Positions 54,401 through 62,445 of a stretch of 64,000 nt of DNA are shown here, piece after piece. Source of the stretch: an uncultured Bacteroides sp. GTDB lineage: Bacteria; Bacteroidota; Bacteroidia; Bacteroidales; Bacteroidaceae. Both the position numbers and the translations under genes were made by a program. Location: positions 1 through 64,000 of the forward strand of contig CAQOGY010000014.1 in the NCBI GenBank assembly GCA_948847595.1. The letters are read 5' to 3'. Below the pieces are notes generated by a model. The model saw nothing but the letters and a program-made list of their open reading frames with translations. It searched no databases and was not told the origin of the DNA. Each line of letters opens with the position of its first letter. Position 1 is the first letter of the stretch.

Positions 54401-55579
54401 TACGATCTTATTATTCAGGCTGCTGCTGTTGCCGGGAATAGGAGAGTAATCGATAGTAGTGAACAGGGAAGGTTCACTGCTGATAAAGTTGATTCCTCCT
54501 CCCCATGTGCCGAGCCATACATTATCAAAAGAGTCCTGGTAGATATAGCGCACGCTGGCATTGGAAAGACTGCGGCTATCGTCTCCTTCCCGGAGAAACT
54601 CAAAAGTGATTTGTTCGGGTGACAGGAACTGACTTTGTTTTAAATCCAGTATTGTGATGCCATTCTGCTCGGAGGCAATCCAGAGTTTATGATTCTTCAG
54701 CTGTCTGATACTGAAGATACGGGTAGAAAGTGTACCATACTTGTCGTTTCGGTTCTGCTTGAAAGTGATAAAACTTTGGTTGGTTGAGTTATACAGAGCC
54801 AGTCCTCTATCCGTTCCGAGCCAGATATTTCCGTAGCTGTCTTTGAGTATGGTGCTTACCTCGTTTCCCGGCAGACTGTTGGGATCGGCGGGGTCGTGCC
54901 GGAAATTTATTGTACTTCGGTCTTTTAATGAAAGAATGCTGAAGCCGCTGTTGACGTGACCGATATAGAGATTTCCATCCCCTCCGTCCAGCACCGTCCA
55001 GGTCTGTTCACTTTCCAGTGTGGGGACGGTGGTCTTATTATAGTGTGTGAATTTGCCGGTAGCGGTATCGAGATGATCTATACCCCTGTAATAAGTACAG
55101 ATCCATATACCGTCTGTGTCCTGGGCCGGAGCAATGTCGGTAACATCATTCGTTATCAGACTGTTCGGGTTCTGCGGATCATTCTGATAGGCAGTGAAGG
55201 TTTGTGAATGATAGTTGTAAGCGTTGAGTCCGTCGCGTTGGGTGGCAACCCAGATAATGGGACGCTTCGGATCAGCATATACCTGATTTAATTCATTGCC
55301 GGTGATACTTTGAGAATTTTTGGACGGATCATTCTTATAATAGGTAATGAAGCGGGTGCCATCAAACTTATTCAGCCCTTCTTCGGTGGCAAACCATAAA
55401 AAGCCTTGCTTGTCTTGTGTGATGCCGACTACATAATTATTGGAGAGTCCCTGTTCTATACCTAATCGCTTAATAATATAAGGTTGAGCCATCAACCAAC
55501 AGGAAGATGTCAGGAATGAAAGTATAAGAATGATGTATCGTTTCATAAATTGTGCTATATGTTTCATATTCAGTTTCAA
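51413..55579 (-). CDS. Hybrid two-component system regulator (HTCS)
   Basis: A 1388-residue single-protein sensor-regulator; the ATG at 55546 (MKRYIILILSF) gives a better signal peptide. Domains in order: two seven-bladed Reg_prop propellers (about 35-720, with LWFATEEGLNKFDG-type repeats), a Y_Y_Y domain (about 755-815), a transmembrane helix (about 825-845), a HisKA domain with His868 in THELRTPL, an HATPase domain (NLISNAIKYTEQG, GTGIGLALVRNLVE), a receiver with Asp1169 (SDIMMPVMDG) and an AraC-type DNA-binding domain at the C-terminus (about 1280-1380). It senses an oligosaccharide in the periplasm and activates the divergent SusCD locus. It overlaps the GH18 gene by 32 bases at the 3' end. 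Confidence 0.96.
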   Translation of the reverse strand: MKLNMKHIAQFMKRYIILILSFLTSSCWLMAQPYIIKRLGIEQGLSNNYVVGITQDKQGFLWFATEEGLNKFDGTRFITYYKNDPSKNSQSITGNELNQVYADPKRPIIWVATQRDGLNAYNYHSQTFTAYQNDPQNPNSLITNDVTDIAPAQDTDGIWICTYYRGIDHLDTATGKFTHYNKTTVPTLESEQTWTVLDGGDGNLYIGHVNSGFSILSLKDRSTINFRHDPADPNSLPGNEVSTILKDSYGNIWLGTDRGLALYNSTNQSFITFKQNRNDKYGTLSTRIFSIRQLKNHKLWIASEQNGITILDLKQSQFLSPEQITFEFLREGDDSRSLSNASVRYIYQDSFDNVWLGTWGGGINFISSEPSLFTTIDYSPIPGNSSSLNNKIVSSICTDRQGRLWIGTDGGGINVFENNKRVAIYKKETGELLSNSVQTAFQDSKGNLWFGTFQGSVSLYNPQTKTFRSITPMGRANLDIRTFCEDNQHRIWIGCSEGIYIYDPDKMEVIQHYHSGNSELHGNLIRTIEQDDKGRFWIGTFGDGMGVYSPDFHLIKHYIQREGFCSNTINQIYEDKEKRIWVATGDGLVCFRSPEDTDYQTYQRKDGFANTFIQAITEDQQGNIWFSTNKGIGCYVTKKKRFYYYGHSDDVPAGNFMRASVAKNTDGSIYFGSINGLCCFAPNIAMSEFKIPPVIITEMKIFERLGTQENSEAFVSLSEKREVELTHEQNTFSLTFNVQNYSFVNQMEYTYMLKGLENSWYTVNENNSVTFRNIPPGKYEFLIKARIHNQEWPEEATSLIIRINPPMWLTWWAKLIYILISISIIYLIIHAYKKKIDLESLYTLEKKNHEQEQELNQERLRFYTNITHELRTPLTLILGPLEDMQKDTSLPTKQVQKLSVIHQSALRLLNLINQILEFRKTETQNKKLCVCKGNLTPLIYEIGLKYKELNQKPKIDFRIQTEKEEMLLFFDKEIITIILDNLISNAIKYTEQGRVTLSLCQTTRNEVSYTEIKVSDTGYGISAEALPHIFDRYYQESGKHQASGTGIGLALVRNLVELHEGDIRVESTPNEGSTFYISLLTDNIYPNALHTDSTETKEKPEDQEAITDDSQTAATENSKPILLVVEDNEEIQNYIAESFSDSFEVITGNNGEKGKQQALNRIPDIIVSDIMMPVMDGITLCRQLKEDVRTSHIPVILLTAKDSLQDKEEGYEVGADSYLTKPFSASLLRSRINNLLDSRKKLIAQFQQTGTSHNPNSHLDEKRSIITEALSKLDNEFIEKITQLVEDNLSSEKIDITYLSDKMCMSGSTLYRKMKALTGLSTNEYIRKVKMQNAERLLLEGKYNISEIAYKIGMNSTGYFRQCFKDEFGVSPSDYLKQFTSPTPPPSS

Positions 55580-55604
55580 AAATAGAAATAAATATTTTAT
55601 TTAG

Positions 55605-55654
55605 GCTATGTAAATCATGCATTGCATGATTTACATAGCTTCTCTGCATGATTT
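55605..55654 (+). promoter_or_regulatory. Candidate HTCS operator upstream of the third SusCD locus
   Basis: A perfect 16-bp inverted repeat GCTATGTAAATCATGC/GCATGATTTACATAGC (55605-55620 and 55624-55639) with a 3-base centre, and a third half-site GCATGATTT at 55646-55654. The last half-site ends 27 bases before the -7 box at 55682, the position expected for an activator bound next to the -33 region. The gap is divergent from the HTCS gene. Confidence 0.6.
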
Positions 55655-55681
55655 TTATCTGTTACCTCTATGTTATTGGTT

Positions 55682-55689
55682 TATATTTG
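55682..55689 (+). promoter_or_regulatory. Bacteroides -7 box for the third SusCD operon
   Basis: TATATTTG fits TAnnTTTG, with no TTTG at the -33 position, as expected for an activator-dependent promoter. The leader to the SusC start is about 75 bases. Confidence 0.6.
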
Positions 55690-55769
55690 TGCTGTGAAAC
55701 CGAAGAAATAATGTTCGGATTCACAGTGACCCTGAGTTTTCTGAAATATCTATATTAACAATTAATACT

Positions 55770-58700
55770 ATGATGAAAAGTTTATGCTGTAATTCTAAAC
55801 AAAAGTTGTTAGTGGCGTTATGCCTGCTATTTTGTTTGTCGGGAAATGCACAACAGGCAAGCACTGTTAATCGTGCAGCTGCTAAGGAAAAGACTGTAGG
55901 AAAGCGTACTTTGATCGGTACTGTAATAGATGCAGGTACCGGAGATGCGTTGATCGGAGTCAATGTTAAGGTGAAAGGAACGGGAGAAGGCACTATTACC
56001 GACCTGGACGGTAAATTCTCTATCGGTGTAACGAGCCAGACTCAGCTGGAAATCTCTTATATCGGTTATAAGACACAGACTTTAATGGTAGGAGACCTGG
56101 GTGTGATGACTGTCAAGATGGAGTCCGATAATGAAATGTTGGATGAAGTGGTGGTTATCGGAGCCGGTACTCAGAAAAAAGTGTCTGTGACGGGATCTAT
56201 CGCTACGGTCAAAGGGGCTACACTGAAGCTGCCCTCTTCTTCGCTTACCAGTTCACTTGCCGGAAAATTATCGGGTATCGTTTCTGTTACCAATAGCGGT
56301 GAGCCGGGTTCTACTTCTGACTTTTATATTCGTGGTATCAATACCTTTGGCGGACGTTCCACTCCGTTGATCCTGTTGGACGGAGTAGAAATCTCTTCGA
56401 ACGACCTGAACCGGATTCCGGCAGAGTCTATTGAAAGCTTTTCTTTGCTGAAAGATGCTTCTGCAACGGCTATTTATGGTAACCGTGGTGCTAACGGCGT
56501 AATGCTGGTAACGACAAAGAGCGGTACTGAAAACACGAAGGCAACGATTAATGTGTCTTTGGAGGCTTCTTATTTCCGTCCGATGAACCGGGTGAAATTT
56601 GCTGATGGAGCCACCTATATGCAGACCTATAATGAAGCTGCCCAGGCCAGAAGCGCAACGCAGATTACTTCCCCGAAATATACGGAAGAACAGATCACCA
56701 ACACGGCAAGCGGAGTAAATCCTTATGTGTATCCGGATGTTGACTGGTATGATCTGATTTTCAGAGACGGTAATTTCAACCAGCGTGCCAACGTAAACGT
56801 GCAGGGAGGTGGTTCTCGCGTGACTTACTATATGAGTTTGCAGGCAAACCACGATACCGGACTGTTGGACGCTCCTAATTATTACTATAGCCCCAACATC
56901 AACAACTGGGAATATAACTTCCAGAACAACATCTCGTATAAGTTGACCAATACGACCACCGTCGACTTGCGTATGATGGCGCAGATCGGTAACAAAAAGG
57001 GTCCTAACTATTCCACTTCCGATTTGTATAAGATCGTCATGCAAGCCAATCCTGTAGCATTCCCCGCTTACTTCCCCAGTGAAGATGGCGATGAGCATAT
57101 ACGTTTTGGTAATGCGGAAATAAAATCCGGTGTTTACGGACAGAACCCGTATGCATATATGATGAGTTCTTTCAAAGAAGGCAACTACAATACACTGAAC
57201 ACTTCATTGAACATCAGTCAGGACTTGGGCTTCCTAACCAAAGGCTTGAGCGTGAAAGCATTGGTTAATTTCAAGAACTGGTCAGAATCTACTTACAACC
57301 GTTCCATTACCCCTTATTACTATAAAGTGAAAGACGGTTCTTATGATTCCGAAAGCAACCAATATGAACTTCAGACATTGCAGACAGGATCGGATTACGT
57401 CAGCCAGTCGGGTATCAGCAAAAGTGCCGACCAGACTTTCTATTTTGACTTTCGTGCCGACTGGAAGCGCAGCTTCGGCGATCACAACCTGACAGCAATG
57501 CTTATGTATATGATGCGCGAATATCGTAGCGATGTATTGCCTAACCGCAATCAGGGTTATTCCGGTCGTTTGACTTACGATTACTCCAGCCGCTATTTAT
57601 TTGAGTTCAACTTTGGTTATAACGGTTCTGAGCGTCTGGCTTCCGGCGAGCGTTTTGAATTTTTCCCGGCTGCTTCCGTTGGTTGGGTGGTAAGTTCCGA
57701 AAAGTTTTGGGAACCGATGAGCAAGTATGTCGACCACTTAAAACTCAGAGCTTCTTATGGTCTGGTAGGTAGTGACGAATTTAACGGCAGTGCTCCGCAC
57801 TTCTTGTATCAGAATAATATCAGCATTGGTGCAGGGCATAGTTTCTGGACCGGTCTTCCTTCCAATGAAATTAACAGAAAAGGACCTGCCTTCTATGTAT
57901 TGGCTGTTGAAAATGCAGGCTGGGAACACGTGAAGAAGTTTGATATCGGTTTTGATATGTCTCTGTTCAATCAGCTGAGCATTACTTTCGATTATTTCCG
58001 CGATCACCGTGACCGTATCTTGATGGCACGTTCATCCTGGCCGAATATGCTGGGCTACTGGGGATCTCTGCCCTGGAGTAACATCGGTGAGGTTATCAAC
58101 CGCGGTGTCGAACTGAGCGTGAACTGGAATAAACGTTTCGGCAAAGACTGGATAATAGATTTCCGTGGTAACTTTACTTATAATCAGAATGAATATAAGT
58201 ATGTCGATGAACCGGATTATCCTTATGTATGGCAGACTAAGACAGGTAAACCGCTGAACACCTTGACCGGTTATGTTGCTGAGGGACTATTTGCTAGCGA
58301 GGAAGAGATTGCCAACTGGCCGGATCAGTCACAACTGGGTGCCAACATTATGCCGGGCGACATCAAGTATCGTGATATAAATGGTGACGGAGCGATTACG
58401 ACAGAAGACCAGGTGATGCTGTCTCCTTATAACAATGTCCCCCGTATTCAGTATGGTTTCGGCTTGAATCTGACTTATAAGAAATTCGATTTTGGCGTAT
58501 TCTTCAATGGTTCGGCAAAACGTAAGATCATGATCAACAGCGGATATGCTCCGTTCCTCTCCGGCGGTGGTGACGGTATGACTACAGAAAGTCTGGAGCG
58601 CAACCTGATGCAATGGATTGCCGATGACCACTGGTCGGTAGATAATCCGAATCCGAATGCGGCGTATCCTCGTTTGGGTATAACCAGTGCCGATACATCC

Positions 58701-58916
58701 AATAATACCCAGCCAAGTTCTTTCTGGTTGCGCAACGGTAATTTCCTGCGCTTTAAGAGTTTGGAAGTAGGTTATCGTTTCCCGTATTGCCGTGTTTACT
58801 TTAGCGGTGATAACCTGGCGGTGTTCAGTCCATTCAAGTTGTGGGACCCAGAACTTTCCTGGAATGCTTATCCCTTGCAACGTACCTTTAACTTAGGCGT
58901 TCAATTCACTTTCTAA
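55770..58916 (+). CDS. SusC/RagA-family TonB-dependent glycan transporter
   Basis: A 1048-residue outer-membrane protein (an ATG at 55773 gives MKSLCC). After the signal peptide (to about residue 27, LSGNAQQ) come a carboxypeptidase-regulatory-like domain (IGTVIDAGTGDALIGVNVKV), the TonB-box-like MLDEVVVIG, a plug with LLKDASATAIYGNRGANGVM and a barrel ending VQFTF. There is no STN domain. It is paralogous to the SusC at 10770, with many shared segments. It forms the transport complex with the SusD encoded 32 bases downstream. Confidence 0.95.
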   Translation: MMKSLCCNSKQKLLVALCLLFCLSGNAQQASTVNRAAAKEKTVGKRTLIGTVIDAGTGDALIGVNVKVKGTGEGTITDLDGKFSIGVTSQTQLEISYIGYKTQTLMVGDLGVMTVKMESDNEMLDEVVVIGAGTQKKVSVTGSIATVKGATLKLPSSSLTSSLAGKLSGIVSVTNSGEPGSTSDFYIRGINTFGGRSTPLILLDGVEISSNDLNRIPAESIESFSLLKDASATAIYGNRGANGVMLVTTKSGTENTKATINVSLEASYFRPMNRVKFADGATYMQTYNEAAQARSATQITSPKYTEEQITNTASGVNPYVYPDVDWYDLIFRDGNFNQRANVNVQGGGSRVTYYMSLQANHDTGLLDAPNYYYSPNINNWEYNFQNNISYKLTNTTTVDLRMMAQIGNKKGPNYSTSDLYKIVMQANPVAFPAYFPSEDGDEHIRFGNAEIKSGVYGQNPYAYMMSSFKEGNYNTLNTSLNISQDLGFLTKGLSVKALVNFKNWSESTYNRSITPYYYKVKDGSYDSESNQYELQTLQTGSDYVSQSGISKSADQTFYFDFRADWKRSFGDHNLTAMLMYMMREYRSDVLPNRNQGYSGRLTYDYSSRYLFEFNFGYNGSERLASGERFEFFPAASVGWVVSSEKFWEPMSKYVDHLKLRASYGLVGSDEFNGSAPHFLYQNNISIGAGHSFWTGLPSNEINRKGPAFYVLAVENAGWEHVKKFDIGFDMSLFNQLSITFDYFRDHRDRILMARSSWPNMLGYWGSLPWSNIGEVINRGVELSVNWNKRFGKDWIIDFRGNFTYNQNEYKYVDEPDYPYVWQTKTGKPLNTLTGYVAEGLFASEEEIANWPDQSQLGANIMPGDIKYRDINGDGAITTEDQVMLSPYNNVPRIQYGFGLNLTYKKFDFGVFFNGSAKRKIMINSGYAPFLSGGGDGMTTESLERNLMQWIADDHWSVDNPNPNAAYPRLGITSADTSNNTQPSSFWLRNGNFLRFKSLEVGYRFPYCRVYFSGDNLAVFSPFKLWDPELSWNAYPLQRTFNLGVQFTF

Positions 58917-58948
58917 AAGTACAGTTTAACTTATAACAAATAAGAAGT

Positions 58949-60964
58949 ATGAAACTAATACAAAAAATAATCCAAATATCACGGACCTTGCTGATCCCTT
59001 GCTGCCTGCTGACTTCTTGTAACTATCTCGATGTCATCCCGCCTGCACAAGCTGACTTTGATGACACCATGAAAGATGAGGCTGCTACGCTGAACTTCCT
59101 GTTTACCTGTTACGGCTATATTCCCCGTGTACATCCTTTTGAATTTAAAGCATTCGAGCAGTCTGCCGACGAGCTTATATCACCTAAGATGTGGGATGAC
59201 TATCAGCAACAAGTAGCATGGGGAACCATCTCACCTTCTTACTATAACAGTTGGGGAGGTGATGACATGAACATCTGGACGCCCAGTTACAACTGGCTGG
59301 GTTATGTACATCATTTCCTGAGTCTGATAGATGAACTGCAACCTACCGGAGTGACCGAAGATGACAAGGCGCAATATAAAGCCGAATGTTATTTCCTGGA
59401 AGCATACTATCATTTCCGTGTATTGCAGGCATTTGGCCCGTGTCCGCTCATCACGGAAAAGGTGGACCCGAATATAACAAACGATCAGATTCCGGGGCGT
59501 TCGCACTTTGATTATTGCGTGAATTACATTGTAGGCAAACTGGATGATGCTGCAAATGTTCTTCCGGCTACAAGATCGACAGAAGACCTCGGCCGTGCCA
59601 CTTCCACAATCTGTAAATGCCTCAAAGCCCGCGTACTGCTGTATGCCGCTTCTCCGCTTTGGAACGGTTCTTTCTATAAGGCGGACTGGCAGAATAAGAA
59701 TTATGAAACGCCGGACTACGGTAAAGAGCTGGTCAGCAACTCTTACGACCGCGAGAAATGGACCCGTGCATTGACTGCGTGCCAGGAAGCTCTGACAGCA
59801 GCCAAGGCTGCCGGTCATGAATTGTTCGATATCGAAACGGCCAACAAGAAAGCGGAACGTGACGGAGTAGAACTGTCCTTTATTCCGGGTAAGGAAGAAG
59901 ACACGCCGGAAAATCAGGAATTCAAAGAACGTGTCCGTATGTTCCAGTATCTGATTACTGCCAATGAAGGAGACAATAACAAAGAAATTATCTGGGGACA
60001 GCGTATCGACTCAGACGTTAATAACGGTGGAGAAGCTACCGACTCCCGTCTGCCGAACCGCGTAGTGAAGAAAAGCGATGGAAGCTGGGCAGGTGGTTGG
60101 GCAGGTCTGGCACCTACCTTGTACGCTGTACAGCATTTCTATACAGAGAATGGAGAACTTCCGGAACAGGACACTGACTTCTATCCGAAATCAGAATGGT
60201 ATAGCCGCTTTTATGAAGGAACTTCAAGCCCCGAACTTGCAACTAACGGCCTCGACGGTGAAGATGTGAAGAATGATATCATCAAACTGAATGCCAAGCG
60301 TGAAGCTCGTTTCTATGCATGGATTGCCTTTGACGGTTCCGAATACGCAAAGAAGATCAACAATGGCAATTCACTTTGGCTTAACTTCAAGAATACCAAT
60401 ACCAACGGATGGCGTTCTTCCGATTCACGTAATATAGCCGGCACCGGTTACCTGTCGAAAAAGTTTATTGATCCGAATATACGTTTCAGCGCAAGTGGCA
60501 CCCGTAGCCATACTCCTTCAAGACGTCCGTTTATCCGTATGGCGGAACTCTATCTGAATCTGGCTGAATGCTACGCAGCACTGGACGATACGCCGAACGC
60601 TATTGAGAATCTTAACATAATTCGTGAACGTGCCGGAGTCAGAGACTTAACAACAGCAGATATGACAGATATGAATATTACCGAATGGGTACGCAACGAG
60701 CGCTTTATCGAGCTGTACGAAGAAGGACATCGTTATTATGACTTGCGTCGTTGGGCGATTGCACCTCAGATGCTTAAGGCAGGGTTACGCTATGGTCTGA
60801 ATGGACTGGCTTTAAATCCGAGTTTTGAGGAATTCAATACACCGATTCAGATTGACCAGCCTTTCAAATGGGACGATAGACTGTATTTGCTTCCGGTATG
60901 GTCGAGAAGTGATATGGATGAACTTTACAGTAATCCGCAGATGGTACAGGCACCCGGGTATTAA
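58949..60964 (+). CDS. SusD/RagB-family glycan-binding lipoprotein
   Basis: A 671-residue lipoprotein with Cys24 (LLTSC-NYLD). RagB/SusD features: AECYFLEAYYHFRVLQAFGPCPLI (about 145-168), IRMAELYLNLAECYAALDD and NERFIELYEEGHRYYDLRRW near the C-terminus. It works as the lid of the SusC pore. It precedes the F5/8C lipoprotein by 20 bases. Substrate is unknown; the GH97 enzyme downstream suggests alpha-linked galactose or glucose. Confidence 0.94.
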   Translation: MKLIQKIIQISRTLLIPCCLLTSCNYLDVIPPAQADFDDTMKDEAATLNFLFTCYGYIPRVHPFEFKAFEQSADELISPKMWDDYQQQVAWGTISPSYYNSWGGDDMNIWTPSYNWLGYVHHFLSLIDELQPTGVTEDDKAQYKAECYFLEAYYHFRVLQAFGPCPLITEKVDPNITNDQIPGRSHFDYCVNYIVGKLDDAANVLPATRSTEDLGRATSTICKCLKARVLLYAASPLWNGSFYKADWQNKNYETPDYGKELVSNSYDREKWTRALTACQEALTAAKAAGHELFDIETANKKAERDGVELSFIPGKEEDTPENQEFKERVRMFQYLITANEGDNNKEIIWGQRIDSDVNNGGEATDSRLPNRVVKKSDGSWAGGWAGLAPTLYAVQHFYTENGELPEQDTDFYPKSEWYSRFYEGTSSPELATNGLDGEDVKNDIIKLNAKREARFYAWIAFDGSEYAKKINNGNSLWLNFKNTNTNGWRSSDSRNIAGTGYLSKKFIDPNIRFSASGTRSHTPSRRPFIRMAELYLNLAECYAALDDTPNAIENLNIIRERAGVRDLTTADMTDMNITEWVRNERFIELYEEGHRYYDLRRWAIAPQMLKAGLRYGLNGLALNPSFEEFNTPIQIDQPFKWDDRLYLLPVWSRSDMDELYSNPQMVQAPGY

Positions 60965-60984
60965 TCATCTAAAAACAACGCGTT

Positions 60985-62325
60985 ATGAAAATAAGAAATA
61001 CATTATTGTTGGCAGGAAGCCTGCTTTTATTGGGCGCCTGCGACGAATCAAAATATGATCTGGACAGTCTGGTTCCGGAGCAGTATCATAAGATATTGTA
61101 TGTGAATAATAGTGGCAAACAGGAAGTAACCTTGTACGATACGGGTGAAAACTATGATTACACCTTCTCCATATTCAAATCGGGAAGTGATCCTACTCAG
61201 ACTGCCAGTGCAGATATTTATATCCTGACGCAGGAAGAGCTTGACAATGAGTATAGTGATCCCGAAGCTGTAAACTACAAGCTGATAGGCACGGACTGCT
61301 ACTCGATAGAGTCGACTCATCTGGATTTTTCGGCTGCCGACCGTTATAAACCGGTTACGGTATCCCTGGATCCGGAGAGCATCAAGACCATGATAGCGGC
61401 CCAGCCGGATGCAGTATGGGTATTACCTTTACAAGTGGTGAGTGAAAACGACTCTGTCAATAGCGAAAAGAATGAGTTGTTCCTGCAAATAACCGGAGTT
61501 ATCACTCCGTCCTTCGGATTTGGAAGTTCGGCTGTATCTGTGAAAGAGTATAGTTATGGCTTTGCCGTTGCAGAAAAAGTAACTTTTGGCCTTGATACGG
61601 AGAATAGCTGGGAGATTAGCTGTGAGTTTGGTGTGGACGATGCGTATCGCACCGCTTACAATACAAAGAACAAGACTATATTCCAGGCTTTGCCCGAGGG
61701 CAGTTACTCCTTCCAGGATCAAATGACGCTTTCTCCCGGTATTACCACTACCGAGCTGCCTGTTACGATAAACTCCGATCAGTTGCAGCCGGGTGATTAT
61801 ATGTTGCCTATCCGTATCGAGTCGGTTTCCATCTTTGGAATTTCTTCAACCAATGATGTATATCCTTTGGCTATTCGTATTCTTGGCCCGCAGTTGGATC
61901 GTACAAACTGGACGATAGAGGCGAATACACAAGAACCGAACGGTGAAGGTTCCGGAAATGGTGTGCCTTCATGTGCATTGGACGGCAATCCTTCCACATA
62001 CTGGCACTCATCCTGGCAGAGTGGCAGCCATGCTTTGCCTCATGAGCTGATTATTGATACCAAGGAATCGTATACATTTACTCAGTTCGGTCTGATGCAA
62101 AGACAGCACGACAGCTATATGGATGCAGGTGCAGGTGTCTTCTACGTAAGTGACGATAAAACAAACTGGACGGAAGTCGGTACGTTTACCATGCAGAAGA
62201 TTCATGATACCCAGAACTTTACTTTGGAAACTCCGACACGGGGACGTTACTTCAAGGTACAGATTACACAAAGTAACAGAGGCCTCAATACCTCTCTGGC
62301 AGAAATATATGCATACGGGTTATAG
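60985..62325 (+). CDS. DUF1735 and F5/8C-domain surface lipoprotein
   Basis: A 446-residue lipoprotein with Cys19 (LLGAC-DESKYD). Residues about 30-160 and 180-295 form two DUF1735-like beta domains (HKILYVNNSGKQEVTLYDTG; YALPIRIE-like MLPIRIESVSIFGI). Residues about 305-446 are an F5/8 type C (CBM32-like) domain with GVPSCALDGNPSTYWHSSW and RGRYFKVQITQSN. The SusE position and domains indicate a surface glycan-binding protein. It is the third gene of the operon. Confidence 0.83.
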   Translation: MKIRNTLLLAGSLLLLGACDESKYDLDSLVPEQYHKILYVNNSGKQEVTLYDTGENYDYTFSIFKSGSDPTQTASADIYILTQEELDNEYSDPEAVNYKLIGTDCYSIESTHLDFSAADRYKPVTVSLDPESIKTMIAAQPDAVWVLPLQVVSENDSVNSEKNELFLQITGVITPSFGFGSSAVSVKEYSYGFAVAEKVTFGLDTENSWEISCEFGVDDAYRTAYNTKNKTIFQALPEGSYSFQDQMTLSPGITTTELPVTINSDQLQPGDYMLPIRIESVSIFGISSTNDVYPLAIRILGPQLDRTNWTIEANTQEPNGEGSGNGVPSCALDGNPSTYWHSSWQSGSHALPHELIIDTKESYTFTQFGLMQRQHDSYMDAGAGVFYVSDDKTNWTEVGTFTMQKIHDTQNFTLETPTRGRYFKVQITQSNRGLNTSLAEIYAYGL

Positions 62326-62445
62326 TCCCGGGCGATGAATGCTGAATGCTAAAAGATTATCAGTTGTTTTTAAGATCTCTTTTACATAAATATGGCAGGC
62401 GGATATTTCCGGCCTGCCTGCATTGACTACTAAATATTTGATATA

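Noticed and set aside
56268..57098. 276-residue minus-strand frame inside SusC
   Set aside because: Full overlap with a well-supported SusC and no recognisable domain.
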